A DNA stretch of 64,000 nucleotides. Source: Oxalobacteraceae bacterium UBA6018 (lineage in GTDB: Bacteria > Pseudomonadota > Gammaproteobacteria > Burkholderiales > Burkholderiaceae_D). Location: the NCBI GenBank assembly GCA_002428015.1, contig DIZW01000001.1, positions 12,723-76,722 of the forward strand. Reading direction: 5' to 3'. Shown in pieces: positions 25,471 to 35,400 of the stretch (position 1 is its first letter; every line of letters starts with the position of its first letter). Made by a program: the position numbers and the translations under genes. Below the pieces are notes generated by a model. That model made no database searches. It saw only the letters and a program-made list of their open reading frames with translations, and was not told where the DNA came from.

Positions 25471-26964
25471 ATGTCTGAAACACCGATTACCATCGAGGCC
25501 GACAGCGCGCCTACCGCGAAGTTCGCCGATTTCGGCCTCGCACCGGAAATCCTGCGCGCCCTGACCGATCAGGGCTATGTGCATCCGACCCCGATCCAGG
25601 CCAACGCCATCCCCATCGTCCTGCAGGGGCGCGACGTCATGGGCGCGGCCCAGACCGGTACCGGCAAGACCGCCGGCTTCTCGCTGCCGATCATCCAGCT
25701 GCTGCTGGCCCACGCCAGCGCCAGCATGTCGCCGGCGCGCCACCCGGTGCGCGCCCTGGTGCTGACCCCGACCCGCGAGCTGGCCGTGCAGGTGGCCGAG
25801 AACGTCAAGGCCTACGCCCAGCACACCCCGCTGCGCTCGACCGTGGTGTTCGGCGGCATGGACATGAAGCCGCAGACGGCCATCCTGCGCAACGGCGTCG
25901 AGATCGTCATCGCCACCCCGGGCCGCCTGCTGGACCACGTCGAGCAGAAGAACGTCAGCCTGGGCCAGGTGCAGATCCTGGTGATGGACGAGGCCGACCG
26001 CATGCTCGACATGGGCTTCCTGCCCGACCTGCAGCGCATCATCAACATGCTGCCCAAGAAGCGCCAGAACCTGATGTTCTCGGCCACCTTCTCGCCCGAG
26101 ATCAAGCGCCTGGCCAACAGCTTCCTGACCGACCCCGTCGTGATCGAGGTGGCGCGCAGCAACGCCACCGCCGACAAGGTCACCCAGGTGGTCTACAAGG
26201 TGCCCGAGGAGGCCAAGCGCGACGTGGTCGAACACTTGATCCGCGGACGCGATCTCAAGCAGGTGCTGGTGTTCTCCAACACCAAGATCGGCGCCTCGCG
26301 CCTGTCGCGCCACCTGGAGCAGGGCGGCATCAAGGCCACCGCCATCCACGGCGACAAGACCCAGCAGGAACGCATGGCCGCGCTGGAGGCCTTCAAGAAG
26401 GGCGAGATCGACGTGCTGGTGGCCACCGACGTGGCCGCGCGCGGGCTCGACATCTCCGACCTGCCGTGCGTGATCAACTACGACCTGCCCTACAACGCCG
26501 AGGACTACGTGCACCGGATCGGCCGCACCGGCCGCGCCGGCGCCTCGGGCGACGCCATCTCGGTGTTCTCCGACAAGGACGAGCGCCTGCTGACCGACAT
26601 CGAGAAGCTGATCAAGCAGACCATCGCGCGTGGCGAGCTGGCCGGCTTCGTGGCGCCGGCGCGCAGCGGCGCGCGCGAAGAACGTCCCACCGAACGCCGG
26701 GGCCGCCGCGGCGAGCCGGAAACGCCGCCGCGCTCGGCCGAACGTGGTGAACGCAGCGAGCGCGGCGAGCGTCCTGAGCGCGGCGATCGCGGTCCGCGCG
26801 GCGGGGCGCCTCTGGCGCGCCGCGACAAGCTCGATCCATGGTTCCTCAAGCCGTACGAGCCGAGCGCCAGCGCCCCCTCGGCACCCGCCGCGCCTAGCGC
26901 GAGCGGTACCAAGCCGGCCAAGCAGAAAGTGGCCGCCCTGCTGGGCGGACTGCCCAAGGGTTGA
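25471..26964 (+). CDS. rhlE: DEAD-box ATP-dependent RNA helicase (RhlE type)
   Basis: A 497-residue helicase starting at ATG 25471. The upstream open frame lacks a ribosome site and reads as noise. Motifs in order: Q motif (FADFGL to PIQ, 18-43), Walker A AQTGTGKT (60-67), PTRELAVQV, GG, TPGR, DEAD (173-176), SAT (204-206), then the second RecA domain with HGDKTQQERM, DVAARGLDI and HRIGRTGRAG. The C-terminal tail (about 400-497) is Arg/Gly/Glu-rich (ERGERSERGERPERGDRG), as in RhlE-type ribosome-assembly and cold-adaptation helicases. The core is typical; the exact paralogue (RhlE versus a related one) is less sure. Confidence 0.9.
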   Translation: MSETPITIEADSAPTAKFADFGLAPEILRALTDQGYVHPTPIQANAIPIVLQGRDVMGAAQTGTGKTAGFSLPIIQLLLAHASASMSPARHPVRALVLTPTRELAVQVAENVKAYAQHTPLRSTVVFGGMDMKPQTAILRNGVEIVIATPGRLLDHVEQKNVSLGQVQILVMDEADRMLDMGFLPDLQRIINMLPKKRQNLMFSATFSPEIKRLANSFLTDPVVIEVARSNATADKVTQVVYKVPEEAKRDVVEHLIRGRDLKQVLVFSNTKIGASRLSRHLEQGGIKATAIHGDKTQQERMAALEAFKKGEIDVLVATDVAARGLDISDLPCVINYDLPYNAEDYVHRIGRTGRAGASGDAISVFSDKDERLLTDIEKLIKQTIARGELAGFVAPARSGAREERPTERRGRRGEPETPPRSAERGERSERGERPERGDRGPRGGAPLARRDKLDPWFLKPYEPSASAPSAPAAPSASGTKPAKQKVAALLGGLPKG

Positions 26965-27000
26965 ACACGGCCGGCTGAACACGGCCGGGCCCACCCGGCG

Positions 27001-27034
27001 CCCCCGGTGATATCCATTGCGGTATCGCCGGGGG
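27001..27034. repeat. Hairpin downstream of the helicase gene
   Basis: CCCCCGGTGATA and TATCGCCGGGGG form a 12-base stem with one mismatch around a 10-base loop. It is followed by CGAAAAAG, so there is no U-tract on the plus strand. It may stabilise the helicase mRNA 3' end or be a Rho-assisted terminator. Confidence 0.45.
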
Positions 27035-27119
27035 CGAAAAAGTGATTGGATAAACGGTTGCCCAAGCGCCATGCTATGGCGTTATCGATACCTATCGGCC
27101 GCGCCGCCTTTTTCCAATC

Positions 27120-29153
27120 ATGAAAACCTCCCTCCCCCTATCGCCCCGGCGTGCTCCCGCCGCCAGCCGTCGCGCCCTGGCGCTGCTGGCCGCGCTCGCT
27201 TGCGGCGGCGTCGCCGCCCAGACCGAGCTGACGATCGACCTGGCCAAGCCTGGCATTCCCGTCAGCACGGCCCTGTACGGCCTGATGACCGAGGAGATCA
27301 ACTATTCCTACGACGGCGGCCTGTACGCCGAACTGCTGCGCAACCGCAGCTTCAAGGATGACCCCAGCGAGCCGGTGCACTGGTCGGTCGTGCAGGACGC
27401 GGGCGGCGCAGGGACGCTGGCGCTGGACCCCGGCCAGCCGGTGCCGCGCACCGCGCTCACCACCAGCCTGCGCCTGGACGCCACCGGCGCGCGCACGGGC
27501 CACCGGGTCGCCATTACCAACGACGGCTACTGGGGCATCCCGCTCAAGCCGGACACCACCTACCGCGCCAGCTTCTACGCCAGGACGGCCGGCGCCGGCG
27601 GCGTGCCGCTGACGGTCAGCCTCGAGGGCAACGACGGCAAGACCGTGTACGCCAAGGCCCAGGGCGGCCCCATCGACGGCCAGTGGCGCCGCTACAGCGT
27701 CACCCTGCACACCGCCGCCGGCCTGGCGCCGACGGCCGCGGCGCGCTTCGTGATCGCCACCGAGAGCCCGGGCACCCTGTGGTTCAACCTGGTCTCGCTG
27801 TTCCCGCCCACCTACCACGACCGCCCCAACGGCAACCGCGTCGACCTGATGCAAAAACTGGTGGACATGAAGCCGCGCTTCCTGCGTTTTCCGGGCGGTA
27901 ACTACCTCGAAGGCGAGACCGTCGACACCCGCTTCAAGTGGAAGCAGACGCTCGGTCCGCTGGCGCAGCGCCCCGGCCATCCCGGCACCTGGAACTACCG
28001 CTCCTCCGACGGCATGGGCTTGCTCGAATTTCTCGAGTGGTGCGAGGACATGCACGCCGAGCCGGTGCTGGCGGTGTTCGCCGGCTACGCCTTGAAGGGC
28101 GAGACCATTCCCGCCGGCCCCGGCCTGCAGCCGTTCGTGGACGAGGCGCTCGACGAGATCGAATACGTCACCGGCGACGTGAGCACCAAGTGGGGCGCCC
28201 AGCGCGCCAGGGACGGCCATCCGGCGCCGTTCAAGCTGCGCTATGTCGAGATCGGCAACGAGGACGGTTTCGACCGCCAGAAGACCTACGACGGCCGCTA
28301 CACCCAGTTCCACGACGCCATCAAGGCGAAGTATCCGCAGCTCAAGCTGATCGCCACCGCGGGCGGCAAGGACTCGGTCGGCGTACGCCAGGCTGTCACC
28401 AGCCGCACGCCCGACCTGGTCGACGAGCATTACTATTACGGCGCCCTGCAGATGATGCACGACGCCGGACGCTACGACAGCTACGCCCGCGGCGGGCCCA
28501 AGATCTTCATCGGCGAGTGGGCCGCGCGCGAAGGGGCGCCCACCACCAACCTGATCTCCGCGCTGGCCGACGCCGCCTGGATGACGGGCATGGAGCGCAA
28601 CGCCGACGTGGTCGAGATGGCCTGCTACGCGCCGCTGCTGGTGAACGTCAATCCGGGCGGGATGCAGTGGAAGAGCGACCTGATCGGCTACGACGCGCAG
28701 ACCAGCTACGGCTCGCCGTCCTACCACGCGCAGAAGATGTTCAGCCACTACCTGGGCGAGCAGTCGCTGGCGCTGACGGCGCGCAATGTGCCGACCCAGA
28801 CCTGGCAGCCGCCGGCCAAGAAGGACCAGGCCGCGCCGCCGCCCCAGCAGGTGCCGACCCTGTTCTTCTCGGCCACGCGCTCCAGCGCCCGCGGCGAGCT
28901 GTACCTGAAGGTGGTGAACGCCCTCGGCAACGCGAAAAGCGTGCAGGTCGCGCTGGCCGGCGCCGCGCAGGTGGCGCCCGAGGGCCAGGCCATCACCTTG
29001 CGCTCGGACCGGCCGGAGGACACCAACACGATCACCGCGCCCGACAAGATCGTGCCGGTGACCACCACCGCGCGCGGACTCGGGCCGAGCTTCCGCTACA
29101 GTTTCGCGCCGTATTCGGTGACGGTGCTGGTGCTCAAGCTGGGACGGCGCTAA
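27120..29153 (+). CDS. GH51 alpha-L-arabinofuranosidase (exported)
   Basis: A 677-residue glycoside hydrolase. After a signal peptide ending near GGVAAQ, the N-terminal region carries the GH51 entry motif (GIPVSTALYGLMTEEINYSY, DGGLYAELLRNRSF). A CBM-like insert (about 85-235) precedes the TIM barrel (FLRFPGGNYLEG, TWNYRSSDGMGLLEFLEW). Acid/base Glu381 is in VEIGNED and the nucleophile Glu466 in IFIGEWAAREG; both are present. A C-terminal beta-sandwich follows. It releases arabinose from arabinan or arabinoxylan and complements the GH43 enzyme. It is monocistronic. Confidence 0.92.
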   Translation: MKTSLPLSPRRAPAASRRALALLAALACGGVAAQTELTIDLAKPGIPVSTALYGLMTEEINYSYDGGLYAELLRNRSFKDDPSEPVHWSVVQDAGGAGTLALDPGQPVPRTALTTSLRLDATGARTGHRVAITNDGYWGIPLKPDTTYRASFYARTAGAGGVPLTVSLEGNDGKTVYAKAQGGPIDGQWRRYSVTLHTAAGLAPTAAARFVIATESPGTLWFNLVSLFPPTYHDRPNGNRVDLMQKLVDMKPRFLRFPGGNYLEGETVDTRFKWKQTLGPLAQRPGHPGTWNYRSSDGMGLLEFLEWCEDMHAEPVLAVFAGYALKGETIPAGPGLQPFVDEALDEIEYVTGDVSTKWGAQRARDGHPAPFKLRYVEIGNEDGFDRQKTYDGRYTQFHDAIKAKYPQLKLIATAGGKDSVGVRQAVTSRTPDLVDEHYYYGALQMMHDAGRYDSYARGGPKIFIGEWAAREGAPTTNLISALADAAWMTGMERNADVVEMACYAPLLVNVNPGGMQWKSDLIGYDAQTSYGSPSYHAQKMFSHYLGEQSLALTARNVPTQTWQPPAKKDQAAPPPQQVPTLFFSATRSSARGELYLKVVNALGNAKSVQVALAGAAQVAPEGQAITLRSDRPEDTNTITAPDKIVPVTTTARGLGPSFRYSFAPYSVTVLVLKLGRR

Positions 29154-29453
29154 CAGCCTGTTGGGCAATCAGAGCGAAAAAATAGCTGGGCGAGGCCGGA
29201 TCTTGACGATTTCGCAGTGCCAATCGAGCTATGGGCCGGGAAAGCGGCGAAATATGGACCGTCCCAGCTATTTTTGCAGCTGACGATCCTAAGTTCAGCA
29301 GGCTGCCAGGCGGGCGGAGGCGCGGATGGCGGGGCGCGGGCGCGTCCATCGCCTGATGGACGCGTCGGGCGTGCATGTTCGTCATGTATAATTGGCGCCC
29401 GTCGAGCGACGCGCTTCTTTTGCCTGCTTTTTACTTTCCATTGATTGCCAAAT
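29154..29453. other. Intergenic region carrying an inverted-repeat element
   Basis: These 300 bases lie between the arabinofuranosidase and Gtr cassette genes. The first half is occupied by the roughly 100-base inverted-repeat element described separately. The rest is GC-rich with a CATGTATAATTGG stretch near 29384-29396 containing TATAAT, a reasonable -10 for the glycosyltransferase gene about 60 bases downstream. No gene is seen. Confidence 0.5.
29177..29275. repeat. Imperfect palindromic element with AAAAATAGCTGGG termini
   Basis: AAAAATAGCTGGG (29178-29190) and its exact complement CCCAGCTATTTTT (29263-29275) bound a segment of about 70 bases. Inside it, ATTTCGC (near 29209) and GCGAAAT (near 29246) are again inverted, so the whole can fold as a long interrupted stem. 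It has no coding capacity. The form resembles a MITE or a repeated extragenic palindrome; copy number elsewhere in the genome cannot be seen. Confidence 0.55.
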
Positions 29454-30449
29454 ATGCTGAACTTATCGGCTTATCAGGTCGCCGTTCTGGTGCCGTGCTA
29501 CAACGAGGCATTGACCATTGGCGCGCTGGTGCGCGCCTTTCACGACAGCATCCCGCACGCCCAGGTCTACGTATTCGATAACAACTCCTCGGACGACACC
29601 GTCAAGCTGGCGCGCGCCGCCGGCGCCCTGGTGCGCCAGGTGCCGCATCAAGGCAAGGGCAACGTGGTGCGCCGCATGTTCGCCGACGTCGAGGCCGATG
29701 TCTACATCATGGTCGATGGCGACGGCACTTACGACGCCACAGTGGCGCCGCAGTTGGCCGCGCGCCTGCTCAGCGACGGGCTCGACATGCTGGTCGGCAG
29801 CCGTGTCTCGCACGAGCAGGAAGCCTACCGCTTCGGCCACCGCTTCGGCAACGTCATGCTCACGCGCTGCGTGGCCATGGTGTTCGGCCGCAGCTTCACC
29901 GACATGCTGTCGGGCTACCGGATCTTCTCGCGCCGTTATGTGAAGTCGTTCGCCGCCCACGCGGCCGGCTTCGAGATCGAGACCGAACTGACCGTGCACG
30001 CCCTCGAGTTGCGCATGCCCGTGGCCGAGGTGGCCACGGCCTACGGTGCGCGCCCGGAGGGCTCGCAGAGCAAGCTCAATACCTACCGCGACGGCTTGCG
30101 CATCCTGGCCACCATCGTCAAGCTGGTCATGTCGGAAAAGCCGCTGGCGTTCTTCTCCAGCGGCTTTCTGCTGTGCGCCGCCATGTCGCTCGGCCTGGCG
30201 CTTCCGCTGATCGATACCTATGTCGCCACCGGCCTGGTGCCGCGCCTGCCCACGGCCGTGTTGTGCGCCGCGCTGGCACTGTTCGGCACCATCCTGCTGA
30301 CCTGCGGGATCATTCTCGACACCGTCACCAAAGGCCGCATCGAGCAGAAGCGCTTCGCCTACCTGGCGGTGCCGGCGCCGGTGGTGGCCCCGGCGCCCAG
30401 CGCCGACGCGCGCCGCGCCGATGCCCTGGCCGCCGCGCACGATGCCTGA
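29454..30449 (+). CDS. GT2 glycosyltransferase, GtrB/DPM1-like with two C-terminal membrane helices
   Basis: A 331-residue enzyme. ATG 29454 is preferred over an in-frame TTG at 29445. The GT2 domain (about 8-235) shows VAVLVPCYNEALTIGALVRAF, the DxD-like VDGDGTYD and the SGYRIFSRRYV region. Two membrane helices near residues 230-290 match polyprenyl-phosphate sugar transferases (GtrB, DPM1-like), which load a sugar on the carrier lipid at the inner face of the membrane. It overlaps the GtrA gene by eight bases and is followed by a GT-C-like gene, giving the order of a Gtr-type glycan modification cassette. Confidence 0.88.
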   Translation: MLNLSAYQVAVLVPCYNEALTIGALVRAFHDSIPHAQVYVFDNNSSDDTVKLARAAGALVRQVPHQGKGNVVRRMFADVEADVYIMVDGDGTYDATVAPQLAARLLSDGLDMLVGSRVSHEQEAYRFGHRFGNVMLTRCVAMVFGRSFTDMLSGYRIFSRRYVKSFAAHAAGFEIETELTVHALELRMPVAEVATAYGARPEGSQSKLNTYRDGLRILATIVKLVMSEKPLAFFSSGFLLCAAMSLGLALPLIDTYVATGLVPRLPTAVLCAALALFGTILLTCGIILDTVTKGRIEQKRFAYLAVPAPVVAPAPSADARRADALAAAHDA

Positions 30450-30837
30450 ACGCGGGGCCGAACTGCTGCGTTTCGCCGCGGCCGGCGTGGCCGGCCTGGC
30501 CACCGACGTGCTGGTGCTGTATCTGGCGCTGGCGCTCGGCCTGGGTCCTTACGGCGGGCGCGTCGTCTCGTTTCTGGCCGCCGTATTCGTCACCTGGCAG
30601 CTGAACCGCCGCTTTACCTTCGCCGCGCGGGCCGGCACCTTGTCGCTGTGGCGGCAATGGTGGCGTTATCTGGGCGCCATGCTCGGTGGCGGCGCCGTCA
30701 ACTATGGCGCCTACACGCTGGTGATGTTGCTGGCGCCACGCCACGCCTGGCTGCCGCTGGCGGCGGTGGCCTGCGGCTCGCTGGCAGGCATGGCGGTCAA
30801 CTTCATCGGCGCCAAATTTTTCGTCTTCACTTCCTGA
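30442..30837 (+). CDS. GtrA-family flippase-like membrane protein
   Basis: A 131-residue protein with four membrane helices and the GtrA signature (LLRFAAAGVAGLATDVLVLYLA at the start, FVTWQLNRRFTF in the middle, NFIGAKFFVFT at the end). ATG 30442 overlaps the end of the GT2 gene. GtrA proteins are thought to flip polyprenyl-phosphate sugars to the periplasmic face. It sits between the GT2 and the GT-C-like genes with three bases to the next start. Confidence 0.92.
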   Translation: MPERGAELLRFAAAGVAGLATDVLVLYLALALGLGPYGGRVVSFLAAVFVTWQLNRRFTFAARAGTLSLWRQWWRYLGAMLGGGAVNYGAYTLVMLLAPRHAWLPLAAVACGSLAGMAVNFIGAKFFVFTS

Positions 30838-30840
30838 GCC

Positions 30841-32499
30841 ATGGACCCTAAGAACCCCTTGTCCGCCATCCGCGCCGCCGGCGCGCGCTGCTGGGATTGC
30901 CTCGATCGTCCCGCGCCCTCGGCGCTACTGGCCTGGCTGGTGCCGCTGGCATTCGGCCTGGTGGCGCTGGCGCTCGGCCAGGACGCCAATTGGGACTTGA
31001 TGAACTACCACCGCTACGGCCCGTATGCGCTGCTCGCCGGCCGCATCGGCTTCGACCTGGCGCCGGGGCAGTGGCAGAGTTATTTCAATCCGGCGCTGGA
31101 CCTGGTCTATCACGGCCTGAACCGGGTTCTGCCGGCCCCGCTGGCCGGCTTCGCCATGGGGACCTTGCACGGTCTCAATTTCGTTCTCCTGCTGGGACTG
31201 ACCCGGCGCCTGGTCGCAGGCCGGCGTGCGGCCTTGCTGCTGGCGCTGGCGGGCATGCTCGGCGCCGGTTTTCTGTCCGAAGTGGGCAACTCGATGGGCG
31301 ACAACCTGACCGCGCTGTGCGTGCTGGGCGCCATGCTGGTGCTGGTGGCGCGCTGGGACCGGATGGGCGCGCGCAGCTTGCTGCTGGCAGGCCTGGTGGC
31401 CGGCGTCGGCACCGGGCTCAAGCTGACCAACGCGGTGTACGCGCTGGCCATGTGCCTGGCCCTGCTGAGTCTGGCCGGCGGGGTGGGGCGGCGCGCGCTG
31501 TCCGCCTTCGTGTTCGGCCTCGGCGTGCTGGCCGGGATGGCCGCCAGCGCCGGCTTCTGGTACTGGAAGATGTGGCAGGTGTTCGGCAATCCGCTGTTCC
31601 CGCAGTTCAATAACATCTTCAAGGCGCCGCTGGCCGCGCCCTGGGGCATCGGCGACACCTCCTGGCTGCCGAAAGGCCTGCTTGAAAAGCTGCTGTGGCC
31701 ATTCATCTTCACGCTGCACCCGGCGCGCGTGATCGAACTGCCCATCCGCCAGCTGATCTGGCCGTTCGTCTACCTGCTGTTCCTGGCCCTGCTGTGCCGC
31801 GCGCTGCTGCGCCGCGGCCCCGGCGCGCCCAGCGACGGCCGCCAGCGCTTCATGTTGCTGTTCTTCGCGCTGGCCTACCTGGTCTGGTTGAACCTGTTCG
31901 GCATCTACCGCTACCTGGTCCCGCTCGAACTGATGGCGCCGCTCGTGGCCTGGCTGCTGATGCAACGCCTGCTGCCGGCGGCCCAGGCTGGCCGGATCGC
32001 CGGCGTGGCGCTGCTGCTGGTCGCGATGGCGGTGTACCCGACGCACAGCTGGGGTCACGCGGGTTGGGCCCGCGCGGGCTTCCGCGCCGAGTTGCCGGCG
32101 CTGCCCGCGCCGGAGCAGAACCTGGTGTTCATCGTTCATGGCGATCCGCCGATGTCCTGGCTGGTGCCCTTGTTCCCGCGCGCGCTGGCCTTCGTCTCGC
32201 TTGGCTCCGGCTTTCCGGAGTCGCCCGCCTATCTCGCGCGCATGCAGGCCATGCTGGCGCAGCGCGGCGGCCCGTTTTACACGATCCTTGCCTACCCCCA
32301 CCACCCCGGCGCCGATCCGGCCCTGCGCGACAGCGACATCCAGGCCGTCGCGCAGCTGCGCGCGAGGGCAGTCGCTACCCTCGAGCGCTACGGCCTGGCG
32401 ATGGATCCGGCCAGCTGCCGGCCGTATGACGCCTATATCGGCCAGCAGCTGACCATGTATCAGCTGTGCGTGGTCACGCGCAAACCGTCAGGCCAGTAG
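30841..32499 (+). CDS. Multi-spanning membrane protein, probable GT-C glycosyltransferase
   Basis: A 552-residue protein with about ten hydrophobic helices and a periplasmic C-terminal domain (about 420-552). The first large loop has GQDANWDLMNYHRYGPYALLAG; an Asp in the first periplasmic loop is the hallmark of GT-C enzymes, which take sugars from polyprenyl carriers. Its position as third gene after GT2 and GtrA matches the serotype-specific transferase of Gtr cassettes. I do not recognise the exact family, so the acceptor is unknown; O-antigen, or a glycan on a surface protein, is plausible. Confidence 0.72.
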   Translation: MDPKNPLSAIRAAGARCWDCLDRPAPSALLAWLVPLAFGLVALALGQDANWDLMNYHRYGPYALLAGRIGFDLAPGQWQSYFNPALDLVYHGLNRVLPAPLAGFAMGTLHGLNFVLLLGLTRRLVAGRRAALLLALAGMLGAGFLSEVGNSMGDNLTALCVLGAMLVLVARWDRMGARSLLLAGLVAGVGTGLKLTNAVYALAMCLALLSLAGGVGRRALSAFVFGLGVLAGMAASAGFWYWKMWQVFGNPLFPQFNNIFKAPLAAPWGIGDTSWLPKGLLEKLLWPFIFTLHPARVIELPIRQLIWPFVYLLFLALLCRALLRRGPGAPSDGRQRFMLLFFALAYLVWLNLFGIYRYLVPLELMAPLVAWLLMQRLLPAAQAGRIAGVALLLVAMAVYPTHSWGHAGWARAGFRAELPALPAPEQNLVFIVHGDPPMSWLVPLFPRALAFVSLGSGFPESPAYLARMQAMLAQRGGPFYTILAYPHHPGADPALRDSDIQAVAQLRARAVATLERYGLAMDPASCRPYDAYIGQQLTMYQLCVVTRKPSGQ

Positions 32500-35400
32500 C
32501 GCGAGCAGCTCGGCGGCGTTATCGCGCCAGCTGCGGCGCCGGATCCGCTCCGGCGGCGGATGGCGCCCGTCCGCGCGCAGCGCCAGCCACGCGTCGACGG
32601 CCTGGGCCAGGTCGCCGGCGAAATAGAAGGCCGCGTCCTGGGCCACCTCGCGAAACACCGGAATGTCACGTGCCATGAGCGGCAGCCGGTAGTGCGCCGC
32701 CTCGATCAGCGGCAACCCGAAGCCTTCACCTTCGCTGGCCGCCAGCAGGCAGGCGCTGGCCTGGTAGACCTGCTGCAGGTAGGCGTCGTCTATCCCCTTG
32801 AGCCAGAACAGGCGCCGGTCCAGCTCCGGATGCCGCTCCAGGCGCCGCACGATCGCCGGAATGGTGCGCCGTTCGGCGTCGGCCAACGGCTTCCAGCCTT
32901 CGTTGCCCACGATGACCAAGTTGACCTCGCGGCCGGCCCGCCACAGGGCGTCGAAGGCGTCGAGCGCCTCCAGGTGGCCCTTGCGCGGCTCGATCGTCCC
33001 CACCATCAGGAAGCTCGGGCGTGCGCGCAGCTGCGCGAGTACCGGCGCGGCCTGCGCCGGCGCCTCGGCGCCGATGGCGAGCGCGATGTCGGCGCCATGG
33101 TGGAGCACCGCGTAACGTGGGCAGTTGCCGTCGCCGTGACCATGCGCGGCGAGCCAGGCCTGGGCCTCGGCGGCCACCGCGCCCGAGATGCACACCAGCT
33201 GGTCGGCGTGGGCGGCGATGCACGCCAGCCAGGCCGCGTGGCCGGCGTCTGCGCCAGGGGGGAAGAAATGCGGCTGCAGCACCGGCAGCAGGTCGTGGAT
33301 CAGGAAATGCAGCGTCACGCCGCGCGCGCGCCACTGCGCGTAGATGCCGGCGGCGGCCGCCTCCTGGGTGGCGCCCGGCGCGTAGTCGGGCGCGTAATAG
33401 ATGTCGCCGGGATTGATGTCGATCGCCTGGTCGGCGTGGGTGACCGGCTCGAGCCCCAGCAGCGCGCAGGCGTAGCGCTGGGCGTAGCGGAAATGGCAGC
33501 GTCCGCCCTGGTTGCTCAGGTAGACCGGCTCCACGCGCAGGGCGCCGGCGCCGGCGCGCAGCAGTTCGATCAGCTGCGTGCGCACGACGCGCTCGATCCC
33601 CGTGCCCAGGTCGTTGCGCACGATGTTGGTCACGTCCACCAGCAGCTGGCGCGGCTGCGGGGCGCGCTGCGGCGCGAACGACAGGCACTGGGCGATTTGC
33701 TGGAGGGCCTGCTCGTCGCGCGGGATCGAACGGCCGAGCGCGCCCGTCAGCGCGTGCATGGACGCTGGCGCGGCCTGCCAGACGGCGTCGAGCACCTCGG
33801 CGTAGCGCGCCGCGCTGTGCTCGGGCCGGTGGCCGGCGTCGATCGCCGCGGCCGCGCGCGCGCCCAGCCCGGCGCGCGCGCGCGGGTCGGCGCGCAGGCC
33901 TTCCAGCGCCGCCACCAGGTCCTCCAGCGCGAACCTGTCGGCCAGCTTGATGACGGCCTCGCCGGGCAGCTCGGCCATCGAGCCGTTGGCGTTGACGATG
34001 GTGGCCAGGCCGTAGTTCATGCAGTCCAGTACCGCGGCCGAGGTTTCGCCGCGCGAGACGCTGCGCAGCTGCACCCCGATGTCGGCCGCCTGCAGATACT
34101 GGTGGTAGACCTCCTGGTCGGTCCAGCCGGCGATGCGCACGCGCGCCGCCGCGCCGACCGCGTCGTGCATGGTCTTGCCGAAGGCGCCGCCGTGGTTGGC
34201 GCCGACGAACACCAGCTCGCAGGCCGGATCGCGCGCCAGGGCCGAGGCCTTCCAGGCCTCCAGCAGGCGCTCGCTCTGTTTGCTGGGGTCGATGAAACCG
34301 AAGCTGCACACCAGCAGCGTGTCGGCGCCGATGCCCAGTGCGGCGCGGGCGGCGGCGCGGTCCTGCGCGGCCGGCCTGCTGCGCGGCAGCGGCACCACGT
34401 GCCAGTTGGCGCCGGCCTGGGGCCCATACCATCGGCGCGCCATGTCCAGCGCGTGCGCCGAGTGAACGATCAGCGCGCTCGCGCCCTGCAGCACCGCCAG
34501 GTTGCACGGGTAGTCCAGCTTGGCCTGCTCGGCGCCGTCCGGCCCGAGCGCCGCCCGCAGCGCCGCGTACCCGTGCGACTGGTACAGCGCGTCGGTGAAG
34601 GCGCGCGGCATGGCGCCGGTCATCTGTTCGTAGGCCAGCACGCTGCTCAGGTAGAAGTCGTGCAGCACCACCACCCCCGGGAAGCGCTCGAGCAAGCCGA
34701 ACATATGGCTGTGGAAGGGGCTGTTGCCGAACTGGTAAAGGATCTGGTCGAACCCGTCCGCGTGCTGCTCGAACCAGGCCAGGTCGCGCAGCGGCAGCGC
34801 GCGCGCCTCGGGCGGCAGTTCGACCTCGCGCTGGGCGCTCACCAGTTCGATGTCGAACCATGCCGCCAGCGCGCCCAGGCACTGGGCGGCATAGTCGGCG
34901 ATGCCGGTGCGCTCGGGCGGCAGCGGCGTCACCAGCGCCAGGCGGCGCCGCCTGCGCGGCGGCGCCGCCGGGCGCGCGCGCGCGGCGTGGGCCTCCAGCG
35001 CTTTGAGCGCGCGCAGCGCGGTCGCGTCCCACGAGAACTTGGCCGCCTGCGCGCGCCCGTTCGCGCACAGGCGCTCCTGCAGCGCCGTGTCGGTGAGGGC
35101 GGCGCCCATGCTGGCCGCGATGGCGCCGTGGTCGGCGGCGTCGAACATGGCCTCGGCGCTGCCGATCACCTCGGGCAGGCTGGTGTTGTCGCCGCCGATG
35201 ACCAGCGCGCCGCAGGCCATCGCTTCGAGCGCGGGCAGGCCGAAGCCCTCGTGCAGCGACGGGAACACGAACAGCGTGGTGGCCCGGTACAGCGCCAGCA
35301 GGGTGTCGTCGTCGACGTAATCGGTCAGCACCAGGTCGTCCGCCGCCAGGCCACAGTGGGCGCGGTGGCGCTCGAGCGCGGCGCGCTCGTCCGGCTGCAG

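Noticed and set aside
27001..27034. Hairpin after the helicase as an intrinsic terminator
   Set aside because: The stem is good but is followed by CGAAAAAG, so there is no U-tract on the transcribed strand.
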